Assembly: GCA_964007475.1 (NCBI GenBank)
Contig: OZ023275.1
Coordinates: forward strand, 34,219,381-34,283,380
Source of the DNA: Hybos culiciformis
Taxonomy: Eukaryota; Arthropoda; Insecta; Diptera; Hybotidae
Reading direction: 5' to 3'
DNA: 64,000 nucleotides
Each line of letters begins with the position of its first letter. The first letter of the stretch is position 1. Of this stretch, positions 34,106 through 44,410 are shown piece after piece. The notes below the pieces were generated by a model, which was given only the letters and a program-made list of their open reading frames with translations, was not told the DNA's origin and made no database searches. The position numbers were made by a program, and so were the translations under genes.

Positions 34106-36601
34106 GTGGCGATGGTGGACGTGGCGGAATGCCTGGACTGCCTAGTGAAATTGATTTTGTCGGGTTCGATTTAAGGTTTTCAACACTTAAAGACTTTTCG
34201 AAAAATATTAAAGTTTTGAAGGGCGATTTCGGTAAAAATGGAATTGCTGGTAAATTTGGTGGAGCAGGTAAAGATGGTGGAGCAGGTGAAGATCCTTTTC
34301 ACGAACTTCAAAATATGATGCCAATATTAAGCACTATATGCAATCCAAACTTAAAAATTGGTAGTTTTCTTGCTCCCTGCAATTCCGTCTTGTTTAAATC
34401 ACCAAGTGACTCGAAACCGAATGAAAACATAATATATCAAAAATATGGAGAAGGAGGAAATTCTGTTCTAAATACTCATGGACAGAAAGACTCAGTACCA
34501 ATTTTGTTTGAAAATAAGAAAATAAATTTTAACTTATTTGCTATCAGGATTAGAAAGCAAAATTATATCCTTGAAATCACAGTACACAAATCAAACATTA
34601 ATTTTGAATATTCCCCTATATTTTGAAAATATTAAGAGTGAAATCAATGAGTTTCAAAATAATTGGAATCACATTGTTATGAATAAAATTAGGGATAATT
34701 ATATACAAGATATAAATGACAAAATTAAAAAAGGAACGGATAGTGTAAATGACAAAATATTGCCAGAAATTCAGAAGATTGAAGAAAAAATAAAAAAAAT
34801 AATAAATTTTGATCTTCCCAATTATTTCCAAAGTGAAGCACGTAAAACTGAAGAAGGCATACGAAAACTACATAGTTTGCTGGGCGTTGCAACATTTTTA
34901 ACAGTTCTAGACGTTGTAGGATATGTTTTGAAAATTTTTGGAGGCCCATATGGAGAAGTAGCTGGTATGTGTATTACTGGAGGAACAACAGTGGCAAAGT
35001 CTTTAACATTGAATAATGTTACTCCGACGACCTCTAATACAGCATCATTTTATAAAAAATACCACGAAATAAATAATTTCGTGACAAAAATAACTGAAAG
35101 TAATGAAACTATTAAGCTCAAACAAATACAGGTATTACAACATAATAGTTTTACCATTAATACTGAAATAAATTTTCTTGACCTACAAACTATCTTGAAC
35201 AACAGAATTGAATCCTTATCTAAAAACGTAGAAGTTGATGAAAATGATCTTAAATACGATGGCAAAAAAGATAAAGATAGTCAAAAAGAAGCACTTGAAG
35301 CGGCTAAATCACTAGTTAAAATTTCGAAATATTCTTTAAATTTAATTAAAGACTTGTCTTCAGATGTAAGCAAAATTTTAGAAATTCATACTGCTCTTGA
35401 AAATAAAAAGAATGAGTTAAACGTAACTTTAGAATTAACAGATTCAATTTTAAATCAGTTTGTTCCCGTAATGAATGATTTGATGAATCAATTTCGGACA
35501 AACGCTCAAAATCTAGCTAATATGTCACAAATTTCACTAAATTTTAAAATATATGAAATTAAGAATAGTCTTACCGATTTACAAAGCAAAATGCTTCTAT
35601 TAACAGCGAATACTGATTTTGATGAAGATATGAAAACTTCGGTTAATATAATGAACGGAGTTTTCAACGTTCTGATATCAGTTTATGAACAAATAGAAAA
35701 CTATAAAAGTGAAAAAAAATTAGGTGATTATATTTACAATTTGAACATCGGATATGATGATTCAGAAACGGCCGGAGATTTGTATCAAGCTAAAAGAGAT
35801 TTAGAACTTTACACTCAGAGTAATATCATAATTAAAGAATACAAGAATGCATTAAATGGTTTAAAACAAACTGTATTCCCTTATGCAGATGAATTTTTAA
35901 GAAAATTTGAAAGCCCCTTTGCTTTAAGTAATCGTCTGAATGTTAAGGACGTTGTAAACGAAATAACCAAAGACATTAACGCAACAGCTATAAAATATTC
36001 AGATTTATTTATTGTAAAAAGTGACACCACAGTTAATAACTTCGAAGTAGAAGATTACGATAGTACAAAATCTAGCATAAAACCTCCATTTTATGTTTGG
36101 AATAGAAATAAACATAAAAATGCAATCGAAGATCTTTTTAAAGGGAAAAAAATTTATCTGAAATCAGAGCCAAGTTATTTTTCAGATGATGCCCTATCAT
36201 TTAAGAAAATTTTCTTGAAAATAAGATTTAGAAATGGAACTTTAATACCAAATTTAAATAAATTTAGAGTATTATTAGAACATTCCGGTATTTCGTATTA
36301 TAAATGTGGTAATAAAATTTATTCAACAACAGTTCAAGCACAACCACTTACTTATAGAAAAAACCAAAACAATACAATTAATTATGGAACACTTTATCAA
36401 AATTTAATTGAGAAAGGTTTTCTTTTAAGTCCATACACTTTGTGGGGTATTAAATTATTTGAAAATGATATTAAACTTTTAAGCAATATTCGAGGTCCAA
36501 TACGTATAGAATTGGAAGGAAAAGGTAAATTTCTCGAAAAAGGGAATAAAATTTGTGAAACAAATCTTCAAAAATATTATAAATTTGTGGGTTTCGTTTA
36601 A
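34106..36601 (+). CDS. secreted-protein gene, coding part 3 (Gly-rich end and helical C-terminal half)
   Basis: Starts with the rest of the Gly-rich repeat (GGDGGRGGMPGLP) and a second one at about 34220-34290 (FGKNGIAGKFGGAGKDGGAG). The frame changes by one base between 34526 and 34547, where the first frame (open to 34626) gives way to a frame open from 34526 to the stop at 36599-36601. The C-terminal part is mostly helical with coiled-coil-like stretches (KIKKGTDSVNDKILPEIQKI). It has one hydrophobic glycine-containing segment at about 34880-34985 (VATFLTVLDVVGYVLKIFGG) that could be a membrane-active or buried helix. The extreme C-terminus (about 36180-36600) is beta-rich and ends KYYKFVGFV. 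No catalytic motif is recognised. Confidence 0.75.
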
Positions 36602-36780
36602 CGTTAATAATAACTATAAAAAAGAAATGATTAAATGGCAGATTAAAATTATTATTAAGAACTAATACATTTATTTGTTTTTTTACTACATTCTTTTTTA
36701 TAGTTATTATTTAAATCTTCGAAAAAAGCAATGAAAAGTTGAAGTTTAAGTAAGTCACGAATAAACATCTTTATATATGG
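36602..36780 (+). other. 3'UTR with polyadenylation signal
   Basis: Follows the stop codon. AATAAA at 36760-36765 is the first canonical signal downstream. The end of the transcript is inferred. Confidence 0.45.
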
Positions 36781-36841
36781 AATTACAAAAATATAGTCTT
36801 TGGAATTTTTTTCTAAATTTAATTAAATGGTATGCCCCAAT

Positions 36842-37186
36842 CAATGTTCCCTCTAAGCTGCGCGCAGCAGTTTGAAATCTATCGCGCACTCGTTTTTATT
36901 ATCCGCGCACAAAAGATTATATGTACATTATGAAATCTAATTTGAATAAAAATAAGAAATATAAATATGTATTAATTACTAATTCAATGTATAACTTTAA
37001 CTATAAATATGAATTATATAAGAACTTGCATGAAAAAATGAATTACATATAATAAATTAATTGTCTAAAATAAAATTTTTATTAATTTTTATGCAAATTT
37101 TCCGCTCACTAAATCTTGTTCTGAAAATTTACCTCTCGCGTAGCTCTTTTTCCGCTCAGGTATTTAAAAAATTAGAGGGAACGTTG
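36842..37186. mobile_element. hAT-type MITE just downstream of the host gene
   Basis: A perfect 8-bp duplication GCCCCAAT flanks it (36834-36841 and 37187-37194). Inverted ends are CAATGTTCCCTCTAA and, right side inverted, CAACGTTCCCTCTAA. The subterminal regions contain repeated 'cgcgca' and 'ccgctca' motifs on both sides. No coding frame. Confidence 0.88.
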
Positions 37187-37194
37187 GCCCCAAT

Positions 37195-38354
37195 CCTGAA
37201 TTTACAACCAAGGTTTTCAATATCACATTATAGCCTGTAAGATTTGATGTAGTAAAAATTGTTTGAAATTGCTTGAAAAAAATAAATCAAAAATGTTGTT
37301 TTCAAACTAAATACTTGTTTCAATACTTATACCACGTTTAGACAGGGATAAAATTACAAAGTTTATGCTTAAACTAGTGTAGTTTTGGTTTCTGCCATAT
37401 AAAATTTCTGTAGTTAGTTACACCAGTTTAAGCTAAAACTACTTGTTAAAACTAGAAAATGAAAGCAGTAAGCAAAAGTGAAATCAATTATTTGTAATAA
37501 ATCACAGCATAATCTATGTAATATGGTCGGGCAAAATAAAATATGTGGTGAAAAACTAAAAAAAATTTTCTACTCATACAAAAAAAATCATAATTAAAAA
37601 TATAAACAATAACAAATAAATTTTTGTTGACAAAATAACACTAGTTTAATTTTATTTTATGTCTGAACGGTTTGCTTAAACTATAAAATTTTATAGTTTA
37701 AATTTTGATGTTTGAACATAATATTATGTTTTTTTTTCTGTATATTCCTCTGTATACGTATAGTTAAATCGTACTAGTAGATATTCGAGAAAAAAATTTC
37801 AAAAAGTCGTTTTGTATACAAAAATATTTTTTATAACTTATTCTTCCCTTGGAAAAAAAATAGTCATATCTATTATTATTAGTCTCTATAATCTATATGT
37901 ACAAATATGTATATAAAAAAAACAATTTTTGTTTGTCAGTCTCTATATGTTTTCTAAAAACTGAAATTTATATGAACGATTGACAGGAAACTTTTAAATA
38001 ATATGTTTTTCGGCAAGAGTAAGGTGGTATTCGAATTTTTCATACAATAGATGTCTCACGAGTTATCCTTACAATAATGCATAAAATATGACATATGAAC
38101 TCGAGTTTTAGGCTTATTGAGTGCTTATATGCATGTCGGCGATTCGATAGTAATACATAATAATAAATACAATACTGCCAGACAATAACACTGTTTTATT
38201 TTTTTTATAATTGCTATATTGTGCGGCTGATATTTGATTTTTTTTCAGTGCATAAATAATATTTTTTAATGCGTTGGGGATCGTTATGTTGTATTTAGTG
38301 CTATAGAATTTAGATCACTAAATGGAGTTTATATGCGTCAATACACATGCAATC
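37195..38354. other. non-coding stretch with a possible decayed inverted repeat
   Basis: The sequence at about 37335-37360 (CGTTTAGACAGGGATAAAAT) is roughly complementary to about 37640-37670 (taattttattttatgtctgaacg), so a decayed MITE of about 330-400 bp may be present. I could not find its target duplication. Otherwise AT-rich. Confidence 0.4.
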
Positions 38355-38460
38355 ATTTAGATGCATCTGCGTAAATAATGAAAAAATTTAGATGCATCAG
38401 CGTATATAATGAAAAAATTTAGATGCATCAGCGTAAATAATGAAATCATTTAGATGTTTC
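38355..38460. repeat. 31-bp tandem repeat, about 3.5 copies
   Basis: Units start at 38355, 38386, 38417 and 38448 with consensus ATTTAGATGCATCAGCGTAA followed by 'ataatgaaaaa'. The last copy is diverged. Confidence 0.9.
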
Positions 38461-38596
38461 GTATTTACGTAATACCGAACAAGCATAATATCTCTCACAA
38501 TATTTCAATACAGACGAATACAAAAAAAAATTGAGAAAAAATGAGAACTACGTAATTCATACACAAAAATAATATCACTCACACTCACAATATTTC

Positions 38597-38971
38597 AAAA
38601 GAAAGAGAAATTAAAATAAAATTAACAAGTAATATTTTCCTTTTTTTCTTTTATCTCTAAAAGAAAGAGAAATTAAAATAAAATTAACAAGTAACATTTC
38701 CCTTTTTTCCTTTAATCGTTTTATCTCTAAAAGAAAGAGAAATTAAAATAAAATTAACAAGTAATATTTCCTTTTTTTCTTTTATCTCTAAAAGAAAGAG
38801 AAATTAAAATAAAATTATCAAGGAACATTTCCCTTCTTTCCTTTTATCTCTAAAACAAAGAGAAATTAAAATAAAATTAACAAGTAACATTTCCCTTTTT
38901 TCCTTTTATCTCTAAAAGAAAGAGAAATTAAAATAAAATTAACAAGTAATATTTCCCTTTTTTTCTTTTAT
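38597..38971. repeat. about 62-bp minisatellite, six copies
   Basis: Units begin AAAAGAAAGAGAAATTAAAA at 38597, 38659, 38729, 38790, 38852 and 38914. The unit has a purine-rich half (AAAGAAAGAGAAATT) and a pyrimidine-rich half (CCCTTTTTTCCTTTTATCTC), so each could form a weak hairpin. The unit starting at 38659 has about 8 extra bases. Confidence 0.92.
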
Positions 38972-41900
38972 TTTTATTTTTTATTATAAATTATCTCTAT
39001 ATTCTCTCTTTGCAACTACCTCTCCCCTACACTTTAAACCAGTATATAAGATAACTTTAAGACAAACTTTATTTTCCTGTTTTATAATTTTTCGCTACTT
39101 TCAAGTCATAATATTTACATTTGAATTCATTCAAGTGAAAATTTTTTTATTTTTTTTTTTTCAACTTTTTCAATCTATTTCAAAAACTTTTTTCTATACG
39201 CTATGTACGTTTTATTTTGGATATGAAGGTATATATTTTGTATGTGTTGTGTATATTTATATGAACATTGAACACAGATAATATACTGTATAAAATTTTA
39301 TAAACTTTGTAGTTTTCGAAATTCAATTTGATCTGCAGCATAGCAAAAAGGATTAATTTTTTCAGATAAAAAAAACATTTTAAGTAATTTTTCTCCTTTT
39401 TTTTAAATAAGAAAATATAAGAAAGGATTTACAATCCCATCCTGTTTTATAAAGTCAAAAAAAAAATAATAAAAAAAAAAAGAATAAAAAAAAATTTCAG
39501 TCCTTTTCAATGAATAAGAATTTATAAAATGTGTCAAAATTTTAAAACTTTTAACTTAATTAAATATTCCTTTTTTTTATTTTTGTATCGAAATTTTTAC
39601 AAAAGAAAGTACTTAGGAATCTGTAAAAAAATTGTATATATGTAAGCAAAAAACGATGACAACGATGTAATTTGACAAAGAATTAAAAATAAATTTTTTT
39701 TAAAGTTTTGCAAGTTATATTTTTTGTATTTAATAAAAACAGAAATCAATATATCCATCATACAATTATAATATTATTGAAAGTCGAAAAAAATTTATTC
39801 CTATATAAAAACTAAAAATGTTCATAAGTTTAAGTTTGAAAAAAAAGGAAACTTTTGAAATCCCTGTATTTTTTATCCACTACAAAAATTAAAATATAAA
39901 TCCCGATTAAAGAAGTTTTGTACAAATATTGTTTTATTAAATCTTCTGAATTTCATATTTGTTGTTCAAAATAAATTTACAAATTAAATCCTTTATATTT
40001 AATCAAATTAAAAAACTTAATAAACTTAATTCCATAAAATAGAAAAAAAAATAATTTCCATTAACAAGAAATTTTTATTTTTTTTATGTTAAGGTAAAAA
40101 AAAAACTGCATTGCAGAGAAGTAAAGTTGGGCGAAATAGAAAATGAAATAATGAAAGCCACCACATAAAACAACTCATCATCCTAATTTTTTTTTGAATA
40201 TAATAAATATGAATCAACTATCTTCTTAATTTAACGGATTGTAAATCAGATATAGATGTGTATGTGTATGTATGGTTACTATGTCAGTATTATGATTTTA
40301 ATAGAGAAGAATGAAAATCTATCTGATGAATGAAATTAATAGAGAATGAATAATAAACTCTGTAAAAAAAATTATTATATATAATATGAATGAACAAGGT
40401 AGAAGGTATTTTCATTTAAAATGATTTCATTATTCAAATTCAAAATTCGACTTGATAAAAAATTTATTGTTGAAAAGTTGTAAAAAGAAAATTCAAGCAA
40501 ATTAGTGAAAATCTTCAATAGACGGCAAAACGACGGGCAAAAATTTGTTTTTGATTCGATACATTCTATACGCAATATATTGATTATTGAATAAGATTTT
40601 CTTAAGGAAACTATGTGTTGTACTACCATTTCTATTAATGTTTTGAATCTCCAAAAGGTGATATTATCCAACTTTTTGCTGTAATTGGATTTTTAATTTA
40701 TAATTCACATTATACTATATATTTTTCATTCTTTTTATTAAATAGAAAATTAAAGAATATTAAATGCAAATCAAATGACTATGCCTCTGTACTTTCGATA
40801 ACGATAGAAATTTTTTATTATAAAGTTCAAATAAGTCTTCAAAATTAAATAAAATTTATTTTATTTTATTTTATTATTTTTCTTACAAATTTGTATAAAT
40901 AAATTGAAATTGGTTATGCTTCAGGTGTTTTTATAAAATTTATTGGTACAAGGTAAAAGTAAAATAAAATCATTTATATGGATGTTGGATGTATAAGAAA
41001 AAAAAATATACCAGTATACCTAATATTATTGCTGTATATTCTTCTTATAACATTAAAAATAAATCTTAAAAGTAAAATATTTGAGTGAATAAGAAAAAAA
41101 AAACTCCTTAATGTAACTTACGTGTGTAGTAAAAAAAAAAGTTCAAAATTTCTATTGAATTATTTTATGGGAATAGGCGGCGGGAAATTCTTCGCACATT
41201 ATAGTGATTATTATGATGAATGATTATTCCACTTAAATTTCTGAAATTTGTTCCTGTTCTGGTTGAAACATAATTTTCGTCTAGACAAAAATCAAAATAA
41301 ATTTTATTATATTTTTATAACGATAAAAGTTTTCCAGCTGCATGATGAGTTTAAATTAAAAGAAAAAAAATTTATCATAAATATTATGTATTTTTGTGTT
41401 CTGACTGAATGGCAAATATTATTGACGATAGAATTTGTAATTTTTTTTTATTTTATGTATGCTTTATAAATGTATATTCAATTATGGTTTTTTAGATAGA
41501 TAAAATTAATAAAATTTGTCAAACATTATATGGACTGGTGGATCTAAATATTTTATTTCAAAACGTTAAAAGTACATGTTTATCTACAGGAATTGATATT
41601 TTTCTTAACTGCCTAATAATTAAAAATTGTAGCTAACATGTTTTTTAATGAAAATGTTTGCGTATGCAGTCAAAGGAGATCTCTTAATGTTGAAACTTAA
41701 AAATGTATCGTATTAAACGTATTAAATCAATAAACTAGTTCAAATTGGTTTTATTTTAAATGGAAATATACACAAGCAAAACATATGAAAATTGACATTT
41801 AAAACTTAAATGTTAATGTACGAAAAAAATAAATAGCACGTATTAAGTTTACAATAAATCGGATTAAAAGATATAATTCAAAAACTTTTTAGTGAATTCG

Positions 41901-42903
41901 AAGGATATTTAATCAATTACTCGCAGATATAACTTATATTGAATAAAAATAAGATTTTTTTATTTTTGTTAATTGTGTACATGAACTTCTATAAATAACT
42001 AAGATAAGTTAAATTAACTTTTGCAGTTTTTTGTTTTTAGAAAATAATTTATATTTAACTTTTGCCGGCTGTTAGTTTACTAATGTACATTTCTTAATTT
42101 CTCATGATTTATTTTTTTATATTCGAACTTTAATTTCTTTTATGTTGTTTAAAGTTTTAAAATAATTTATTATCACAATAATAATAATAAAAAAAAATTT
42201 GTATAAGTTATTGCGTTCAAATTTTAAAAGTTCTTATGTGAACTCAAAATCTGTTTGTACGGTTTTTGCAGGAATATATACCACCAATACCAAAGTGAAC
42301 TAATTGCGTTGGATTAAAAAAAAAAAATATATACACTGCACAGCGCAAATAATGAATATGAATACAAATCTTCTCTTTATAAGCACTTATTTAATACCTT
42401 CGGATAGGTTGCTCTTAAATCATTAATCTTTAACCCCAGACATTGATTTTTTTCACGCAATAGGGTAAATATCGAATTCTTTTTTTTTTAGGTTAACCAA
42501 TTGCATAGTGTTAATAAAAATATACAATAATCAAGAAATTTACGATAATAATAAGTCTGTGTGCCCTTTGATAGAAATTTCGGAATTTAAAGAACTTTAT
42601 ATTTTCCTTCAATTAAACATAGGAAATCAATATCAATTTTTAAATAAAACATAATAATTTATATCTTTCTATTTTAAATAAATAAGAATTTTAAAACTTT
42701 TATTTATTATTTTGTTTATATATTGCTTCGATTTAATGTCAATTTATAAAAATATGAATTTTTATGGCAGAAAATATTGTTTTAAAATTATTGTTAAGCT
42801 CAGCAAATATTATTATCATTGAAAAAAATATTATTATCAATAAAATTTATGAACAATTTTCTACAAATTTTATGCTCAACAACAAAATTTCATTATATTT
42901 TTG
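38972..42903. other. AT-rich non-coding stretch
   Basis: No genes, RNA genes or paired transposon ends identified. Short frames at 40375-40671 (minus) and 41248-41469 (plus) have no domain or codon signal that I can see. Confidence 0.5.
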
Positions 42904-42969
42904 AAGCGAAGCTTCTTTACGGGGGATATTGAATTTGAATGGGGAGTGAAATGAAAAAAAAAAGGATGT

Positions 42970-43044
42970 GGAAGTAAAATCAAACGGAAGTAAACAAACG
43001 GAAGTAATCAAACGGAAGTAATCAAACGGAAGTAATCAAACGGA
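42970..43044. repeat. 15-bp tandem repeat (GGAAGTAATCAAAC type)
   Basis: About five copies of GGAAGTAATCAAAC(G) with small indels in the first two copies. Confidence 0.88.
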
Positions 43045-43789
43045 CGAGGCGCGAAAAAAAAAAAAACAAAAAAAAAAAATTCAAAATTAACAATGCTCTG
43101 TGAAAAAGAAAATTAAAAAAAAAAAAAAACGGTGAAACTGCCGTTTCCTTGAACAACTCAGAATGGGCTGAAATTCGGAGAGGCGGTGCCCAAACTCCCA
43201 AAACTGAAATCAGTTCTTGGGTCAAAAGCCCCGTTTCGGAGAAAGGGCCCCCCAAAGTTTTCATACATTTTTGTATGGACATTTTTTTTTGTGCCCGATT
43301 TGCCATATTTTTGGGTAGGTGGTAGAGGCGGTTTCTAAAATGTTAAATCCGAGACGGTTTTTGCGGGAAAGCCCCCATTTCGGAGTTATGGCCTTTCAAA
43401 ATTTTAATACTTTACTTCATACGTTTTTTAAACAGAACTTTGCCAAGAAATTAATTTTTATTTTTTTTCAAAAATTAATTTCTCGTCAAAGCCTTTTCAC
43501 AAAAAATTTTAAACAGAACTTTGACGAGAAATTAATTTTGCGGCGGGCGGGTGGTCAGGGGCGCCGCAAATCGCACAAATTTTTGTCGGAATAGAGAGTT
43601 CTAGCAGCTTAAAAAAATTTGTAAACATTTATATTAGGTCAATTTAATTTGAAATTTTTAATAAATTCTTATCAATATTATATTTTTGTAAATCACGAAC
43701 TTTTTACACGAGCTTAGAAAATTTTAAAGGAATTTAAATTTAATAAAAAAAATAATAAAATAGGCAACAAAATATTCTTTATATCGTCT

Positions 43790-43890
43790 TCGGACTAGGG
43801 TGGAAGGGCGGGGCGGATTTTAAGGTGGTAGGGAGGGGCGGAAGGTAGGGGTCGTAAGGTAGGGTGGAAGAGAGGGGCGAATTTTAATCA
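43790..43890 (+). repeat. G-rich tract with quadruplex potential
   Basis: Repeated 'GGTGGAAGGGCGGGGCGG / GGTAGGGAGGGGCGGAAGG' motifs give many closely spaced G-runs of 3-4, enough for several possible G-quadruplex folds. It is unusual in this AT-rich window. Confidence 0.7.
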
Positions 43891-44410
43891 AAAAATTAAA
43901 GCTTTTTATGGGATATAAAATTTTTTTTTTTTGTTTTTAGATAATCGTGTGTTCATACAGGGGCCACTAGTATAATTATATTTACGAAATTTAATTGATA
44001 AATTCGATATTTTTTGATTTCTCATTAATTTATTGACAATTTATTTACTTAATTGGATTAATATAATTCTGTTGCGTGAATTCAATTTAAAAAACGGAAG
44101 CCCAAAAACCAAATTTATTGATATTATATAGTTATAAATATTATATTACTTTGGACTTGGGGTTAAAAAATATGTAGTTATAAGTATGTAAAGTTTATTG
44201 CGAAAATTAGAGTATTGAAACCATCATTAGAAAAAAAAAAAATTGCGAATTTTCCAGATTTGTCAACAAAACAGAGTCAAAACATTTGTCTCTTATTGTA
44301 GCTACCCCAAACCAATTATTTCTATGATAGAATATGATGACTAGTAAATATAATATATATTATTTAAATTTTAAAATTATACTTTTAGGCGTAAGAAGCT
44401 TCGCTTTGTC

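Larger units (their letters stand above)
31439..36601 (+). pseudogene. secreted Gly-rich/helical protein gene, transposon-disrupted
   Basis: Overall locus of the only host gene seen. In order: a signal peptide (residues 1-23), an acidic helical region, a beta-strand-rich segment, two collagen-like glycine-rich stretches, and a long helical C-terminal half, about 1,290 residues if the two lesions are ignored. Lesion 1 is a 1,210-bp transposon with GAAC duplications (31887-33096). Lesion 2 is a one-base frame change between 34526 and 34547. Everything else is open, the splice signals are intact and AATAAA lies at 36760-36765, so inactivation looks recent. From memory it resembles an uncharacterised arthropod family with a 'DGKPGKPGGAGG...GGDGGNGQDGG' centre; I cannot verify this and assign no function. 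Confidence 0.75.
42904..44405. mobile_element. putative composite inverted-repeat element
   Basis: The left edge GAAGCGAAGCTTCTTTACGG (from 42904) is complementary to CGTAAGAAGCTTCGCTT at about 44390-44405, giving about 17 bp of inverted repeat. I could not settle a target duplication. Inside lie a 15-bp tandem repeat (42970-43044), a diverged direct repeat with 'agccccgtttcggag' (43228) and 'agcccccatttcggag' (43370), and a G-rich tract (43790-43890). Base composition is distinctly less AT-rich than the surroundings. The open frames at 43022-43306 and 43319-43594 fall in this repeat and are not supported as genes. Confidence 0.45.

Noticed and set aside
38355..38971. CRISPR-like array
   Set aside because: Units are contiguous tandem repeats without unique spacers, and the genome is eukaryotic.
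43022..43594. Two frames of about 90 residues in a less AT-rich block
   Set aside because: They lie on opposite strands within repeated sequence with homopolymer Phe tracts; no domain and no splice or start context.
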